64,000 bases of DNA from CAZMGB01 sp964565775 (GCA_964565775.1 CAZMGB010000001.1:192887-256886), one strand, 5' to 3'; positions 42,120 through 51,166 are shown, numbered from the stretch's first letter. Program-made: numbers and translations. The notes: a model not told the origin generated them from the sequence alone.

Positions 42120-42148
42120 TTGACACGGCTTGTCGGCGATTGTATACT
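42120..42148 (+). promoter_or_regulatory. Strong predicted promoter of perR-katA
   Basis: TTGACA (42120-42125), 17 bases, TATACT (42143-42148): a near-consensus sigma-70 promoter about 40 bases before the perR ATG at 42192. No clear PerR box (inverted TTATAAT type) was seen, although TATAGAGAACGG just after the -10 is AT-rich. Confidence 0.8.
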
Positions 42149-42191
42149 TATAGAGAACGGCTCCTAACTAGTACCTACTTGCCATAACGTC

Positions 42192-42635
42192 ATGCCGACC
42201 AAGCCTCGAGTGGATGAGCTGGTGACGAGCCTGAAGGCGAAAGGGTACCGCCTCACGCCTCAGCGGCTCGCCGTCCTTCGCGTCCTCGTCGAAAGCGGCG
42301 ACCATCCCAGTGCGGAGCAGATCTATGGGGAGATCCGCGGGCAGTATCCGATGATGAGCCGGGCCACGGTCTACAAGACGCTGGAGACGCTCAAGGAGAT
42401 GGACCAGGTGCTGGAGTTGGAGTTCAGCGGGGCGAGCAATCGCTACGACGGCAGGAGGGCCGAGCCCCATCCTCACCTTATCTGCCGGGGCTGCGGAAGA
42501 ATCCAGGACCTGGAGCTCCCGACCCTGATGCGAGAGGCCTCACGGGTGGCGGAGAAGACCGGCTACGAGCTGGTCGGGCACCGCCTGGACTTCTACGGGC
42601 TCTGCCCCAACTGCCAAGGGGCGATGAGCCATTAG
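42192..42635 (+). CDS. perR: Fur-family peroxide regulator, PerR-like
   Basis: The 147-residue protein has the Fur winged helix (YRLTPQRLAVLRVLVESGDH and SRATVYKTLETLKEMDQVLE) and a metal site NRYDGRRAEPHPHLICRGC. The two structural CxxC pairs are CRGC and CPNC. PerR proteins sense peroxide through oxidation of metal-bound histidines and repress catalase genes. The katA gene starts 43 bases downstream, which supports PerR over Fur or Zur. A strong promoter precedes it. Confidence 0.88.
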   Translation: MPTKPRVDELVTSLKAKGYRLTPQRLAVLRVLVESGDHPSAEQIYGEIRGQYPMMSRATVYKTLETLKEMDQVLELEFSGASNRYDGRRAEPHPHLICRGCGRIQDLELPTLMREASRVAEKTGYELVGHRLDFYGLCPNCQGAMSH

Positions 42636-42677
42636 AACGGTCCCTGAGAGGGGAGGACGAAAGGAGGACGTACGACA

Positions 42678-44186
42678 ATGGCAGAGAACAAGAAGCCACT
42701 GAGCACCAGCTTCGGCGCGCCGGTCGACGATGATCAGAACACAATGACTGCGGGCAGCCCCGGCCCGGCGCTGCTTCAGGACGTCCACCTGATCGAGAAG
42801 CTGGCTCACTTCGACCGCGAACGCATCCCCGAACGTGTGGTGCACGCCAAGGGGGCGGGCGCCTACGGCTACTTCGAAGTCACTCACGATGTGACGCAGT
42901 ACACCAAGGCCAGGTTCTTGTCCGAGGTCGGGAAGCGAACGGAGGTCTTCGCGCGCTTCTCAACCGTGGGCGGCGAGAAGGGCTCGGCCGACGCCGACCG
43001 TGACCCCCGCGGGTTCGCGGTGAAGTTCTACACCGAGGAGGGGAACTACGATTTCGTTGGCAACAATACGCCGGTCTTCTTCATCAGGGACCCACTCAAG
43101 TTCCCCGACTTCATTCACACCCAGAAGCGGAATCCGGCGACCAACCTCAGGGACCCGGACATGTTCTGGGACTTCCTGTCGCTGACGCCCGAGTCCATCC
43201 ACCAGGTGACCGTTCTGTTCTCGGATCGTGGTACGCCCAGGAGCTACCGCCACATGAACGGCTACAGCGGCCACACCTTCAAGTGGTACAGCGACAGGGG
43301 CGAGTCCTTCTGGGTGAAGATCCACTTCAAGACGGAGCAGGGCATTCAGAACCTGACGCGGGAGGAGGCGGTGCGTATAGCAGGCGAAGACCCTGACCAC
43401 GCCACTCGCGACCTGTACCGCGCGATCGAGAGGGGCGAGTACCCGGCCTGGAAGGTCTACGTGCAGGTGATGACCCCCGAGCAGGTCGAGAAGTACCGCT
43501 TCGACTCCTTCGACATCACCAAGGTCTGGCCTCACGCTGACGCCCCTCTCATGCCCGTCGGCCGCATGGTCCTCGACCGCAACCCGGAGAACTACTTCGC
43601 CGAGGCCGAGCAGTCCGCTTTCTCGCCCGGCAACCTTGTGCCCGGCATCGCCACTTCGCCGGACAAGATGCTCCAGGGGAGGCTATTCAGCTATCACGAC
43701 ACCCATCGTCACCGCCTGGGGCCCAACTACCAACTGCTGCCGGTGAACTCGCCCAAGGCTTCTCCGGCGAACAACTACCAGCGAGACGGCTTCATGCGCT
43801 TCGACTCCAACGGCGGCGGCGGCCCCAACTACCTCCCGAACAGCTTCGGGGGCCCGGCGCCCGAGGTCGAGGCGGCGGAGCCACCCTTCGAGGTCGCCGG
43901 CAAGGCCGCGCGCCAGCCGTACACCCACCCCAACGACGATTTCGCGCAGGCCGGCGATCTGTACCGCAAGGTGATGACCGACGAGGAGCAGGCCCACCTG
44001 ATCGGCAACATCGTGGCCCACCTGGGCAGCGCGCAGAAGCGCATCCAGTTGCGCCAGACGAGCCTCTTCTACAAGGCCGACACCGAGTACGGCCGCCGCG
44101 TCGCCGAGGGGCTCGGTCTGGACGTGAAAGAGGTCGAGCGGCTGGCCGGAATGTCCCACGAGGAACGGGTCAAGGCGACCGCCTGA
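42678..44186 (+). CDS. katA: Clade 3-type monofunctional catalase KatA
   Basis: The 502-residue protein has the distal His in ERVVHAKGAGAYG near residue 56, the distal Asn in FVGNNTPVFFIRDPLKF near 128 and the proximal haem Tyr in RLFSYHDTHRHRLG near 339. It degrades hydrogen peroxide. Length fits the small-subunit catalase group. It follows a strong AAAGGAGG site and comes directly after perR. Haem could be supplied by the ahb pathway encoded at 36-39 kb. Confidence 0.96.
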   Translation: MAENKKPLSTSFGAPVDDDQNTMTAGSPGPALLQDVHLIEKLAHFDRERIPERVVHAKGAGAYGYFEVTHDVTQYTKARFLSEVGKRTEVFARFSTVGGEKGSADADRDPRGFAVKFYTEEGNYDFVGNNTPVFFIRDPLKFPDFIHTQKRNPATNLRDPDMFWDFLSLTPESIHQVTVLFSDRGTPRSYRHMNGYSGHTFKWYSDRGESFWVKIHFKTEQGIQNLTREEAVRIAGEDPDHATRDLYRAIERGEYPAWKVYVQVMTPEQVEKYRFDSFDITKVWPHADAPLMPVGRMVLDRNPENYFAEAEQSAFSPGNLVPGIATSPDKMLQGRLFSYHDTHRHRLGPNYQLLPVNSPKASPANNYQRDGFMRFDSNGGGGPNYLPNSFGGPAPEVEAAEPPFEVAGKAARQPYTHPNDDFAQAGDLYRKVMTDEEQAHLIGNIVAHLGSAQKRIQLRQTSLFYKADTEYGRRVAEGLGLDVKEVERLAGMSHEERVKATA

Positions 44187-44259
44187 AGCAAGCGAGGAGC
44201 CCGTTGTGACACGCGGAGCTCTGGACGTTGGAGATCAAGCTCACAAGGAGGGAGCTACT

Positions 44260-44706
44260 ATGGCAAAGAGTCTGAAAGGGACGAAGAGTCTGCAGAACCT
44301 GAAGGAGGGCTTCGCGGGCGAGGCGCAGGCCAACCGCCGCTATCTCTATTTCGCCCGCCAGGCCGACATCGAAGGGTACGCTGACATCGGCGGCCTCTTC
44401 CGGGACACGGGTGAGGCGGAGACGGGGCATGCCTTCGGGCACCTCGACTTCTTGAAGGAAGTCGGCGACCCTGTCACCGACGTGCCCATCGGGACGACGG
44501 AGCAGAACCTGCGCTCCGGCGTCGAAGGCGAGACCTACGAGTACACCCAGATGTACCCCGGCTTCGCGAAGACGGCCCGCGAGGAGGGCTTCGAGGAGCT
44601 GGCCGAGTGGTTCGAGACGCTGGCCAAGGCGGAGCGCTCACACGCCGGTCGCTTCACGAAGGGCCTGGAGGCCGTCACGGGCAAGGAGCCCGCGGAGGCG
44701 ATCTAG
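44260..44706 (+). CDS. Rubrerythrin-family protein (erythrin-like, no rubredoxin domain)
   Basis: About 148 residues, with ANRRYLYFARQADIEGYADI near residue 21 and GEAETGHAFGH near 52, and then EWFETLAKAERSHAGRF near 116. These supply the E..E..H ligands of a di-iron four-helix bundle. The C-terminal rubredoxin CxxC domain of classical rubrerythrin is absent. It reduces peroxide. The ATG follows AAGGAGGGA. It lies 74 bases after katA, in a block with a Fe-S protein and DUF3501 often seen together in anaerobe genomes. Confidence 0.88.
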   Translation: MAKSLKGTKSLQNLKEGFAGEAQANRRYLYFARQADIEGYADIGGLFRDTGEAETGHAFGHLDFLKEVGDPVTDVPIGTTEQNLRSGVEGETYEYTQMYPGFAKTAREEGFEELAEWFETLAKAERSHAGRFTKGLEAVTGKEPAEAI

Positions 44707-44739
44707 ACCGGGCAACCCCGTCTTCGTTATGGTGAGGGC

Positions 44740-44763
44740 GCCCCGGCTGAGAATCAGCGGGGC
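44740..44763 (+). terminator. Hairpin between rubrerythrin and Fe-S protein genes
   Basis: GCCCC (44740-44744) and GCTGA (44746-44750) pair with TCAGC (44754-44758) and GGGGC (44759-44763) around GAA, with one bulged G. No U tract follows, so it may attenuate rather than end transcription. Confidence 0.4.
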
Positions 44764-44831
44764 CCCTCGCTGTCCGAGGCCGCCGTCGCAGGGCCTGCTA
44801 GCGCGGGCGAGAGACCGACTGGAGGTAGGCG

Positions 44832-46094
44832 ATGACCGTTGATCCTGTGTCCGAGGCCTACTGGGATGAGGATACCTATGAGGCCGAGTCCCGCCGTGTG
44901 TTCGAGATCTGCCACGGTTGCCGCCTGTGCGTCACCATCTGCCCCGCCTTCCCGGCCTTGCTCGAGCTGACAGACGGCGTCGACGGCGAGACGGGCAAGC
45001 TCAACGCGCGCGACTGGCCTCGGGTCATCGACCTCTGCTACCAGTGTAAGCTGTGCTATGTTCGCTGCCCCTATACGCCCCCGCACGAGTGGGAGGTGGA
45101 CTTCCCTAGACTCATGATGCGGGCCCAGGCCATCGAGGCGCGCCGGCGCGGCGTGAAGGTCCAGGACCGCATCATGGGCAACACCGATCGCCTGGGTCTG
45201 GTAGGAGGCCTGACCGCTCCCCTGGCCAACCTGGCCAACCGCATGGCCCCCTCGAGGTTCGTGCTGGAGAAGACGCTCGGCGTCCACCGGCAGCGCCTCC
45301 TCCCTCGCTTCCACACGCGGACCTTCGCGAGTTGGTTCAGGGGGCGCAAGCGGAGCCAGGAGTCGGCGGCGGAACGGAAGGTCGCCCTCTTCTACACCTG
45401 CTACGTCAACTACAACGACCCGCAGGTGGGGAAAGCCTGCGTCGAGGTGCTGGAGCGGAGCGGCGTCGCCGTCTCCTGCCCCGAACAGCGGTGCTGCGGG
45501 ATGCCCTTCCTCGACGGTGGCGACGTGCGGGCCGCCAAAGAGAAGGCCCGCTTCAACCTGCGCTCCCTTATCAAGGCTGTCGAGGAGGGCTGCGATATCG
45601 TGGTGCCGGGGCCCACCTGCAGCTATACCCTGAAGCAGGAGTACCCGCGCCTGCTGGGTCCGGAGGCTGAGCCCGTAGCGTCTCGCACCTACGACATGTG
45701 CGAGTACCTCATGGGGCTGCACGGGCAGGGGACCCTCAACACTGACTTCGGCAGCAGCCCGGGCAAGATCGTGTACCACCTGCCGTGCCACCTGAAGGCC
45801 CAGAACATCGGCTACAAGTCGAAGGACCTGATGCAGCTCATTCCCGGCGCCTCGGTGGACGTGGTGGACCGCTGCTCCGGCCACGATGGCACCTGGAGCG
45901 CGAAGAAGGAGTACTTCGAGATGTCGTTGAAGGTCGGTCGCCGCCTGTTCGAGGACGTGCGAGAGGCCCAGCCGGCCCTGGCCGCCAGCGATTGCCCCCT
46001 CGCGTCGATACAGATTGAACAAGTCACCGGCGTGCGGCCTGTGCACCCCGTCCAGGTGCTCCAGGCCGCCTACGAGCCGGAGAAATCGGAGTGA
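44832..46094 (+). CDS. GlpC/HdrD-like Fe-S reductase subunit
   Basis: The 420-residue protein has two 4Fe-4S motifs at the N-terminus, CHGCRLCVTICP and CYQCKLCYVRCP, then two CCG-type domains: EQRCCGMPFLDGGD near residue 216 and YHLPCHLKAQ near 313, with CSGHDGTW later. The arrangement is that of GlpC and HdrD-type proteins that pass electrons to quinone or disulfide acceptors. In this gene cluster the partner is probably the rubrerythrin and the DUF3501 protein (three bases downstream) rather than glycerol-3-phosphate dehydrogenase, since no GlpA is present. Confidence 0.88.
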   Translation: MTVDPVSEAYWDEDTYEAESRRVFEICHGCRLCVTICPAFPALLELTDGVDGETGKLNARDWPRVIDLCYQCKLCYVRCPYTPPHEWEVDFPRLMMRAQAIEARRRGVKVQDRIMGNTDRLGLVGGLTAPLANLANRMAPSRFVLEKTLGVHRQRLLPRFHTRTFASWFRGRKRSQESAAERKVALFYTCYVNYNDPQVGKACVEVLERSGVAVSCPEQRCCGMPFLDGGDVRAAKEKARFNLRSLIKAVEEGCDIVVPGPTCSYTLKQEYPRLLGPEAEPVASRTYDMCEYLMGLHGQGTLNTDFGSSPGKIVYHLPCHLKAQNIGYKSKDLMQLIPGASVDVVDRCSGHDGTWSAKKEYFEMSLKVGRRLFEDVREAQPALAASDCPLASIQIEQVTGVRPVHPVQVLQAAYEPEKSE

Positions 46095-46097
46095 ACT

Positions 46098-46676
46098 GTG
46101 GAGAAGATAACGCTGGCAGACGTCAAGCCTCTGCCCAAGTACGAGGCGATGCGCGACGCCATGCGTGCTCGCGTCATCGACCTGAAGAAGGGGCGGCGGG
46201 TGCCCCTGGGCGACCGCATCAGCCTGGTGTTCGAGAACCGGGAGACCGTGCTCTTCCAGATCCAGGAGATGGTGAGGGCAGAGCACATCACTTTCCCCGA
46301 CGCCATCCAGGCCGAGATCGATGTCTACGGGCGCTCTATCCCCGAACGCAACGAGCTTAGCGCCACCATGTACATCGAGATCACCGAGCGAGAGGACATA
46401 CGCTCGGAGCTCGACCGGCTCATCGGCGTCAACGAGCATCTGCGCCTGCGTATCGGAGAGCGCCACACAGTCCCCGGCGTCTTCGAGCCGGGCTGGAGCC
46501 GGGAGGACCGCGTCGCCGCCGTTCAGTACGTGAAGTTCCCTCTCACGGCGGAGCAGGCGCAAGCGTTCAGGGATGGACGCGAGCCGGTCTTCTTTGAGGT
46601 GGACCACCCCTACTACCAGGCCAGCACCCGGCTGGATGAGGCGATCCGAAATGCACTGGCTGAAGAGATAGGCTAG
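46098..46676 (+). CDS. DUF3501 family protein
   Basis: The 192-residue protein starts at GTG, three bases after the Fe-S gene stop. MEKITLADVKPLPKYEAMRD and LVFENRETVLFQIQEMVRAE are typical of DUF3501. The function is not known. In many genomes it accompanies a rubrerythrin and a GlpC-like Fe-S protein, as here, so a role in peroxide or low-potential redox is plausible but unproven. Confidence 0.85.
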   Translation: MEKITLADVKPLPKYEAMRDAMRARVIDLKKGRRVPLGDRISLVFENRETVLFQIQEMVRAEHITFPDAIQAEIDVYGRSIPERNELSATMYIEITEREDIRSELDRLIGVNEHLRLRIGERHTVPGVFEPGWSREDRVAAVQYVKFPLTAEQAQAFRDGREPVFFEVDHPYYQASTRLDEAIRNALAEEIG

Positions 46677-46713
46677 CCCCTGTCGGCCGTGAGCCGGCAG
46701 CCAGACGATCGCG

Positions 46714-46739
46714 CAGGCGAGGCCAAGAGGCCTCGCCTG
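46714..46739. terminator. Strong shared hairpin between convergent genes
   Basis: CAGGCGAGGCC (46714-46724), loop AAGA, GGCCTCGCCTG (46729-46739): an 11-bp perfect stem that ends at the stop codon of dut. It lies between the convergent DUF3501 and dut genes and can work on both strands, although U tracts are lacking. Confidence 0.65.
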
Positions 46740-47183
46740 TCACTGTCCCGTCGAGCCGTGGCCGCCCTCGCCGCGCTCCGTCTCCGATAGCTCCTCTACC
46801 TCCAGCGCCGGCAGGTCGGCCAGACGGGCGATGACGAGCTGCGCGATGCGGTCGCCGTCATTGATGCGGAAATCGTTGCGTGTGCCGAAGACGTGCATCG
46901 TCACGAGAATCTCGCCCCGGTAGTCGCTGTCGATGGTGCCGAGGGTGACGCCAACGCCCTGAAGCGAGAGGCCGGAGCGGGGGCGGAGCTGAGCGTCGTA
47001 GCCGGGCGGTATCTCCATGGCGATGCCGGTGGGCACTCGCCTGGGGTCGCGACCCAGCAGCAGCGATGCGCCCGCGCCCAGGCAGGCGTGGAGGTCGAGG
47101 CCGGAGGAGCCCTCCGTGGAGCGACGGGGCAGGCGGGCTCCCGGCCGCAGCTTCTTGACCTTGAGCACGGGGTCAGACGTCAT
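46740..47183 (-). CDS. dut: dUTP diphosphatase
   Basis: About 147 residues with the dUTPase motifs in order: STEGSSGLDLHACLGA (motif I), RPRSGLSLQGVGV (II), LGTIDSDYRGEI (III, Tyr and Asp) and NDGDRIAQLVIARL (IV). The C-terminal GHGSTGQ arm (motif V, G.GSTG) is present. It converts dUTP to dUMP. The ATG at 47183 (MTSDPVLKVKKL) is five bases after the stop of the decarboxylase gene, so the genes are coupled. A longer frame to 47222 overlaps that gene. Confidence 0.95.
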   Translation of the reverse strand: MTSDPVLKVKKLRPGARLPRRSTEGSSGLDLHACLGAGASLLLGRDPRRVPTGIAMEIPPGYDAQLRPRSGLSLQGVGVTLGTIDSDYRGEILVTMHVFGTRNDFRINDGDRIAQLVIARLADLPALEVEELSETERGEGGHGSTGQ

Positions 47184-47187
47184 GGGC

Positions 47188-48693
47188 CTAGCGAGACCGC
47201 TCGCGGGTGATGCGGCTTGCATTCTCGCGAATGAGCGCCCAGGCCCGCGCTACGTGGCGTTCCTCACAACGGAGCTGCGACACCTGGAGCCGCATGGCAT
47301 AACGATCGCGGAGCCTTGTATGTGACAGGAAGGCCTCGCCCGTAGCGTTGACGGCATCGATCAAGGCTTCATTCAATTCGTCGACGTGGCCCTCAGTGGC
47401 GGGATCACGCTTCCCGGAGAGGGTCTGCGGGCAGAAGCGAAAGCAAACGGTGCTCAATGGGGCTGGAGCCAGCCGCTCGAACTCAGGGTCGGCATCCACC
47501 CAGCTCGCGAACCGCTGGCCGACGCGGATGTGCTCACGGATGCGTGCTTGCAGGCCTTTTACGCCGAACGCGCGGATCACCATCCACAACTTAAGAGCCC
47601 GGAAACGACGGCCCAACTGGAGCCCATAGTCCATGTAGTCCGTCGCGGCCTCCCTCTCGCCCTCAGCGGTCCGCAAGTACTCCGGGACTAGGCTGAACGC
47701 ACGCTTGAGCACATCCGCCCTGCGAGTGTACAGCGCGCTGCAGTCTATGGGGGTGAAAAGCCACTTGTGCGGGTTCACAACGATGGAATCGGCGCGCTCG
47801 CAGCCGTCCAGAACGTAGCGCATCTCCGGGAGGATGGCAGCGACCCCCGCATGGGCAGCGTCGACATGGAACCAGGTGCCGTAGCGCTGGCAGACATCGG
47901 CGATCGCGGCCACGGGGTCGATGCTGGTCGTGGAGGTGGTGCCGACCGTGGCTACGACACACAGAGGCTGCCGACCCTGCGCGCGGTCCTGCTCGATCAT
48001 CGAGGCAAGCGCGTCGCCACGCATTCTGAAGTCGTCGTCCACGGGAACAGCGCGGAAGCCGTCGCGTCCGAGGCCGGCAGCTATTGCCCCCTTCTCCACT
48101 GATGAGTGGGCCTGCTCGGAGGCGTACATGCACGGGTGACGTATGTCGGAGCGGCCGCTCATGCCGCCCTCTCGCGCGGCGACCACGGCGATGAAGTTGG
48201 ACATAGACGCGCCGTCGGTGAGGACCCCGAAGAATCCCTGCGGCAGCCCGAGCATCTCACGCAACCAGTCCACCGTTACCTCTTCGAGCTCGGTGGCGGC
48301 GGGCGACGTGCGCCAGAGCATGGCATTGACATTGAGAGCGGCGGTGAGGAGCTCGCCGAGTATGCCCGGCGTGGAGCCGCTGCTGGAGAAGTAGGCCATG
48401 AAGCCGGGATGGTTCCAGTGGGTGATCCCGGGGACGACCAGGCGCTGAAAGTCATCGAGGATGCTGTTGAGGGATTCAGGCTCCTCAGGAGGATGGGCCG
48501 GCAACTGGCGGTGAATGGAACCGGGTTCGGCGCGGGAGAGCACAGGGTAGTCTTCGATCCGCGCCAGATACTCAGCGATCCAGTCGACCACCCGGTGTCC
48601 GGCCGCTCGGAACTCCTCGAGATCGAGGTCGCCGAGCTGGCGCGCGCCGTGCTCCGTGCCTGGCGCCACGTCGACATCCCCCTCGGAGCGCAC
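47188..48693 (-). CDS. PLP-dependent group II (aromatic amino-acid-type) decarboxylase
   Basis: The 501-residue protein has VPGITHWNHPGFMAYFSSSG near residue 92 and VLTDGASMSNFIAVVAARE near 165. The pyridoxal Lys is in SIVVNPHKWLFTPID near 313, with HVDAAHAG before it. It belongs with L-DOPA, tyrosine and tryptophan decarboxylases; the substrate cannot be fixed. The frame starts at a GTG at 48693. It lies just upstream of dut, an unrelated pairing. Confidence 0.88.
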   Translation of the reverse strand: MRSEGDVDVAPGTEHGARQLGDLDLEEFRAAGHRVVDWIAEYLARIEDYPVLSRAEPGSIHRQLPAHPPEEPESLNSILDDFQRLVVPGITHWNHPGFMAYFSSSGSTPGILGELLTAALNVNAMLWRTSPAATELEEVTVDWLREMLGLPQGFFGVLTDGASMSNFIAVVAAREGGMSGRSDIRHPCMYASEQAHSSVEKGAIAAGLGRDGFRAVPVDDDFRMRGDALASMIEQDRAQGRQPLCVVATVGTTSTTSIDPVAAIADVCQRYGTWFHVDAAHAGVAAILPEMRYVLDGCERADSIVVNPHKWLFTPIDCSALYTRRADVLKRAFSLVPEYLRTAEGEREAATDYMDYGLQLGRRFRALKLWMVIRAFGVKGLQARIREHIRVGQRFASWVDADPEFERLAPAPLSTVCFRFCPQTLSGKRDPATEGHVDELNEALIDAVNATGEAFLSHTRLRDRYAMRLQVSQLRCEERHVARAWALIRENASRITRERSR

Positions 48694-48916
48694 GGTCGCC
48701 GCCGGCTACAGGCCGGCCCGATCGTTCAGGGCGGCTCCTTGCGTCCGCTGCCTAGTGTACACCCTCCCAGGGAGAAGAAGAGCCCCATGCGTACGCGTGG
48801 TGGGAGAGAGGGCAGTGAGCGCATTGCCTCTCCCATCGCCCTGGCGGTAGAATGCCGCCGGTTCCGCCATGCGGAGTGGGCGGTTCTGTCCGGACCGGGT
48901 GAACACGGAGACGGCA
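48694..48916. other. Gene-free stretch upstream of the decarboxylase
   Basis: No frame with family support was found. Together with 48917-49105 (a weak small ORF) and 49106-49315 it makes a 622-base gap without a solid gene. Confidence 0.5.
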
Positions 48917-49105
48917 TCAGCTCTCTTCTGGCGGCTTGCCACGGCCTGGCCTCGGACTCTTACGGGCGCGCGCTGGCAGCGGGCGTACGCGTATCTTCGG
49001 CAAGAGCGCCGGGTCGAGCCGGTCCATCGGCTCCTTGCCCAGTGCGGTCAGCGCCTGCTGGAGGCGTTGAGCGTCGGCGATGAGCTTCCCGACATCGACT
49101 GCCAT
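48917..49105 (-). CDS. Small hypothetical protein
   Basis: A 62-codon frame from an ATG at 49105: DVGKLIADAQRLQQALTALG, then a Pro/Arg-rich tail. Codons are mostly C/G-ending, and the open frame continues upstream to about 49188 without another start codon, so the 5' end could be missed. No family is recognised. The opposite strand is open too but shows no homology. Confidence 0.3.
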   Translation of the reverse strand: MAVDVGKLIADAQRLQQALTALGKEPMDRLDPALLPKIRVRPLPARARKSPRPGRGKPPEES

Positions 49106-49315
49106 GAACTCCGGCGCGAAGGCGTCGAGCTTCGCGAGCCCCCTCCGCTGGATTGACCGGCTCTCGCGTAATCGCCTAGTATTCTAGTTTGGGGTGCCCA
49201 GCCGGTCAAAGGACGACTTCTTCGCGTCTTTCCAACATTCCCCCTTGTGAAGCGTCAAAGCCCTCGGGTCCAGCCTCAGGCCGGGGACCGTGACAAGCCA
49301 AGGAGAGCGACCATC

Positions 49316-50344
49316 ATGAAAGCAGTAAGGGTGCACGAATCCGGCGGCGTCGACAAGTTCATCTACGAGGACGCCCCTGACCCCCAACCTTCCCACAACG
49401 ACGTGCTTGTGCGTGTCAAAGGCTGTGCCCTCAACCACCTGGAGGCCTGGGCGGCCAAGACGAGTGCTGGTACCACCTACCCCCGCCCACGCATCCTCGG
49501 CGCCGACGTCGCTGGCGTGATCGAGGCTGTGGGCGATTCCGTCTCCGGCGTGGAGATCGGCGCCGAGATCCTGCTGTCGCCGGGGACGAGCTGCGGCAAG
49601 TGCCTGGCCTGCCTCTCGGCGAAGGACAACCTCTGCGCTTCCTACAGCATCATCGGCCAGCGCGACGACGGCGGCCTCGCCGAGCTGGTCGTCGCCCCTG
49701 CCGTCAACGTCATCCCGAAACCCGAGAACCTCAGTTTCGAGGAGGCGGCGGCCATCCCGCTGGTCTTCGTGACCGTTTGGCACATGCTCATCACGCGGGC
49801 AAACGTGCAGCGCGGCGAGACGGTGCTCGTGAACGCCGCCGGCAGCGGCGTCGGCACCGCCGCGATTCAGGTGGCCAAGCTGCTCGGGGCGCGGGTCATC
49901 GCCAGCGCCGGCTCCGATGCCAAACTGGCGAAGGCGCGCGAGCTGGGCGCCGACGAGACGATCAACTACAACACGTCCGAGCTGGCCGAGGAGGCGCGCC
50001 GCCTGACCGACGGCCGCGGCGTCGACGCGGTGGTGGAGAACGTGGGCACTCAGATCTTCGAGGGGAGCATCCGCGCCATGGCCCGCAACGGCCGCCTCGT
50101 CACCTGCGGTGCCACGGCCGGCCCCAACGCCACCCTCAACGTCACCCGATTCTTCCTCCAGCATCAGACGCTCCTGGGCTCCTTCATGGGGACGAAGGCG
50201 GAGCTCCTCCAGGCGATGCCTTACTTCGCCAGCGGGCAGATCCGGCCCGTCGTGGACAAGGTCTTCCCGCTCAAGGAGATCAAGCCGGCCCTGGAGCGGA
50301 TGCTGAACCGGGAGCAGTTCGGGAAGATCGTCCTGGCGCCCTGA
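49316..50344 (+). CDS. Zinc-binding MDR dehydrogenase (quinone-oxidoreductase-like)
   Basis: The 342-residue protein has a structural-zinc loop SPGTSCGKCLACLSAKDNLC (four Cys) near residue 90 and the nucleotide site VLVNAAGSGVGTAAIQVAKL near 173. The usual catalytic zinc ligands are missing: CALNHLEAW stands where C..D..H would be, and GADVAGVIEAVG where GHE is expected. So it is an MDR member without a catalytic zinc, closest to the ALNHLD-type group. The ATG at 49316 follows AAGGAG. Confidence 0.88.
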   Translation: MKAVRVHESGGVDKFIYEDAPDPQPSHNDVLVRVKGCALNHLEAWAAKTSAGTTYPRPRILGADVAGVIEAVGDSVSGVEIGAEILLSPGTSCGKCLACLSAKDNLCASYSIIGQRDDGGLAELVVAPAVNVIPKPENLSFEEAAAIPLVFVTVWHMLITRANVQRGETVLVNAAGSGVGTAAIQVAKLLGARVIASAGSDAKLAKARELGADETINYNTSELAEEARRLTDGRGVDAVVENVGTQIFEGSIRAMARNGRLVTCGATAGPNATLNVTRFFLQHQTLLGSFMGTKAELLQAMPYFASGQIRPVVDKVFPLKEIKPALERMLNREQFGKIVLAP

Positions 50345-50379
50345 GCCGACGCCCTTTGTCCACCCGCCGAGGGCGTTGC

Positions 50380-50499
50380 CGAACGTAGAGGAGGGCTTCA
50401 GCCCTCCACCGCCACGGGAGAAGAGTTGGAGGCCTGAAGGCCTCCGCCACAGCTCGTACGCCGAAATGATGGTAGGGGTCGAGCATGCTCGACCCCTAC
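50380..50499. repeat. Cluster of three palindromic repeats
   Basis: GGAGGGC-TTCA-GCCCTCC (50390-50407), GGAGGCCT-GA-AGGCCTCC (50428-50445) and a perfect 28-bp palindrome GTAGGGGTCGAGCA/TGCTCGACCCCTAC (50472-50499) fill the gap between two convergent genes. A near copy of the last one is at 63894-63917. Confidence 0.85.
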
Positions 50500-51128
50500 G
50501 GCGTCAGCTTCTCGATGAGCCAGCGGCGCAGGAGGTCGCGCAGCTCCGCCCGCTTCTGGCGAAGGCTGTGCTTGGCGCCGGGCAGGATCAGCAGCTCCTT
50601 CGGCTCCCGCGCCAGCTCGAAGACGTAGCGGGAGCAGTCGGGCGAGAGGCGGCGGTCCTCCTCGCCGTGGACGACCAGCAGCGGTCGCGGCGCTACCTTC
50701 GGCGTGAGTCGGGTCCCGGCCGACTGGGTGCTGAGGGTGACGACGGCGCTCACGCGCGGCGACAGAGCGGCGGCGCTGATCACGACCGCCCCGCCGAAGG
50801 AGTGCCCCACCAGCCCTATCCGCCCTGCCTTTTCGCTGTCCAGGAACGAGATGCCGGCGAGCACGTCGTGGACGCCCTGCTCCAGGTCGCCCGGCGCTCG
50901 CAGAACGCGGTAGCTCATCCTCAGGGAGCCGATTCCGTCCGCGAGGAGGTCTTCGGCCAGGGTCGCGTAGATGGCATCGGCGGGGCCGTTGAAGCCGCCA
51001 TCGGTGCCGCCGACCCAGATGACGGCGCCGCCGCCCTCCCGCCCGCGATGGAACAGGCAGGGGATGGGCCCCCGCTCCGTCTTCAGGCGTAACGGTCGTC
51101 CGCTGCCGGCGTCTGGGCTGGGGGACAC
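50496..51128 (-). CDS. Dienelactone-hydrolase-like alpha/beta hydrolase
   Basis: The 210-residue protein has nucleophile elbow LVGHSFGGAVV near residue 105, acid in LLVVHGEEDRRLSPD and catalytic His in LPGAKHSLRQ. It starts at a GTG (51128). The substrate is unknown. Its 3' end overlaps the 28-bp palindrome by a few bases, and the cupin gene lies 38 bases upstream on the same strand. Confidence 0.85.
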   Translation of the reverse strand: MSPSPDAGSGRPLRLKTERGPIPCLFHRGREGGGAVIWVGGTDGGFNGPADAIYATLAEDLLADGIGSLRMSYRVLRAPGDLEQGVHDVLAGISFLDSEKAGRIGLVGHSFGGAVVISAAALSPRVSAVVTLSTQSAGTRLTPKVAPRPLLVVHGEEDRRLSPDCSRYVFELAREPKELLILPGAKHSLRQKRAELRDLLRRWLIEKLTP

Positions 51129-51166
51129 CTGCTCAAGGCCCTCGGCTGCTCGCCCTCGCAGGCGCT

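Noticed and set aside
44754..46607. 617-codon minus-strand frame opposite the Fe-S and DUF3501 genes
   Set aside because: No motif, and the opposite strand encodes two recognisable families with ribosome binding sites.
49316..50344. Classical zinc alcohol dehydrogenase
   Set aside because: Structural zinc cysteines are present but the catalytic zinc ligands are replaced.
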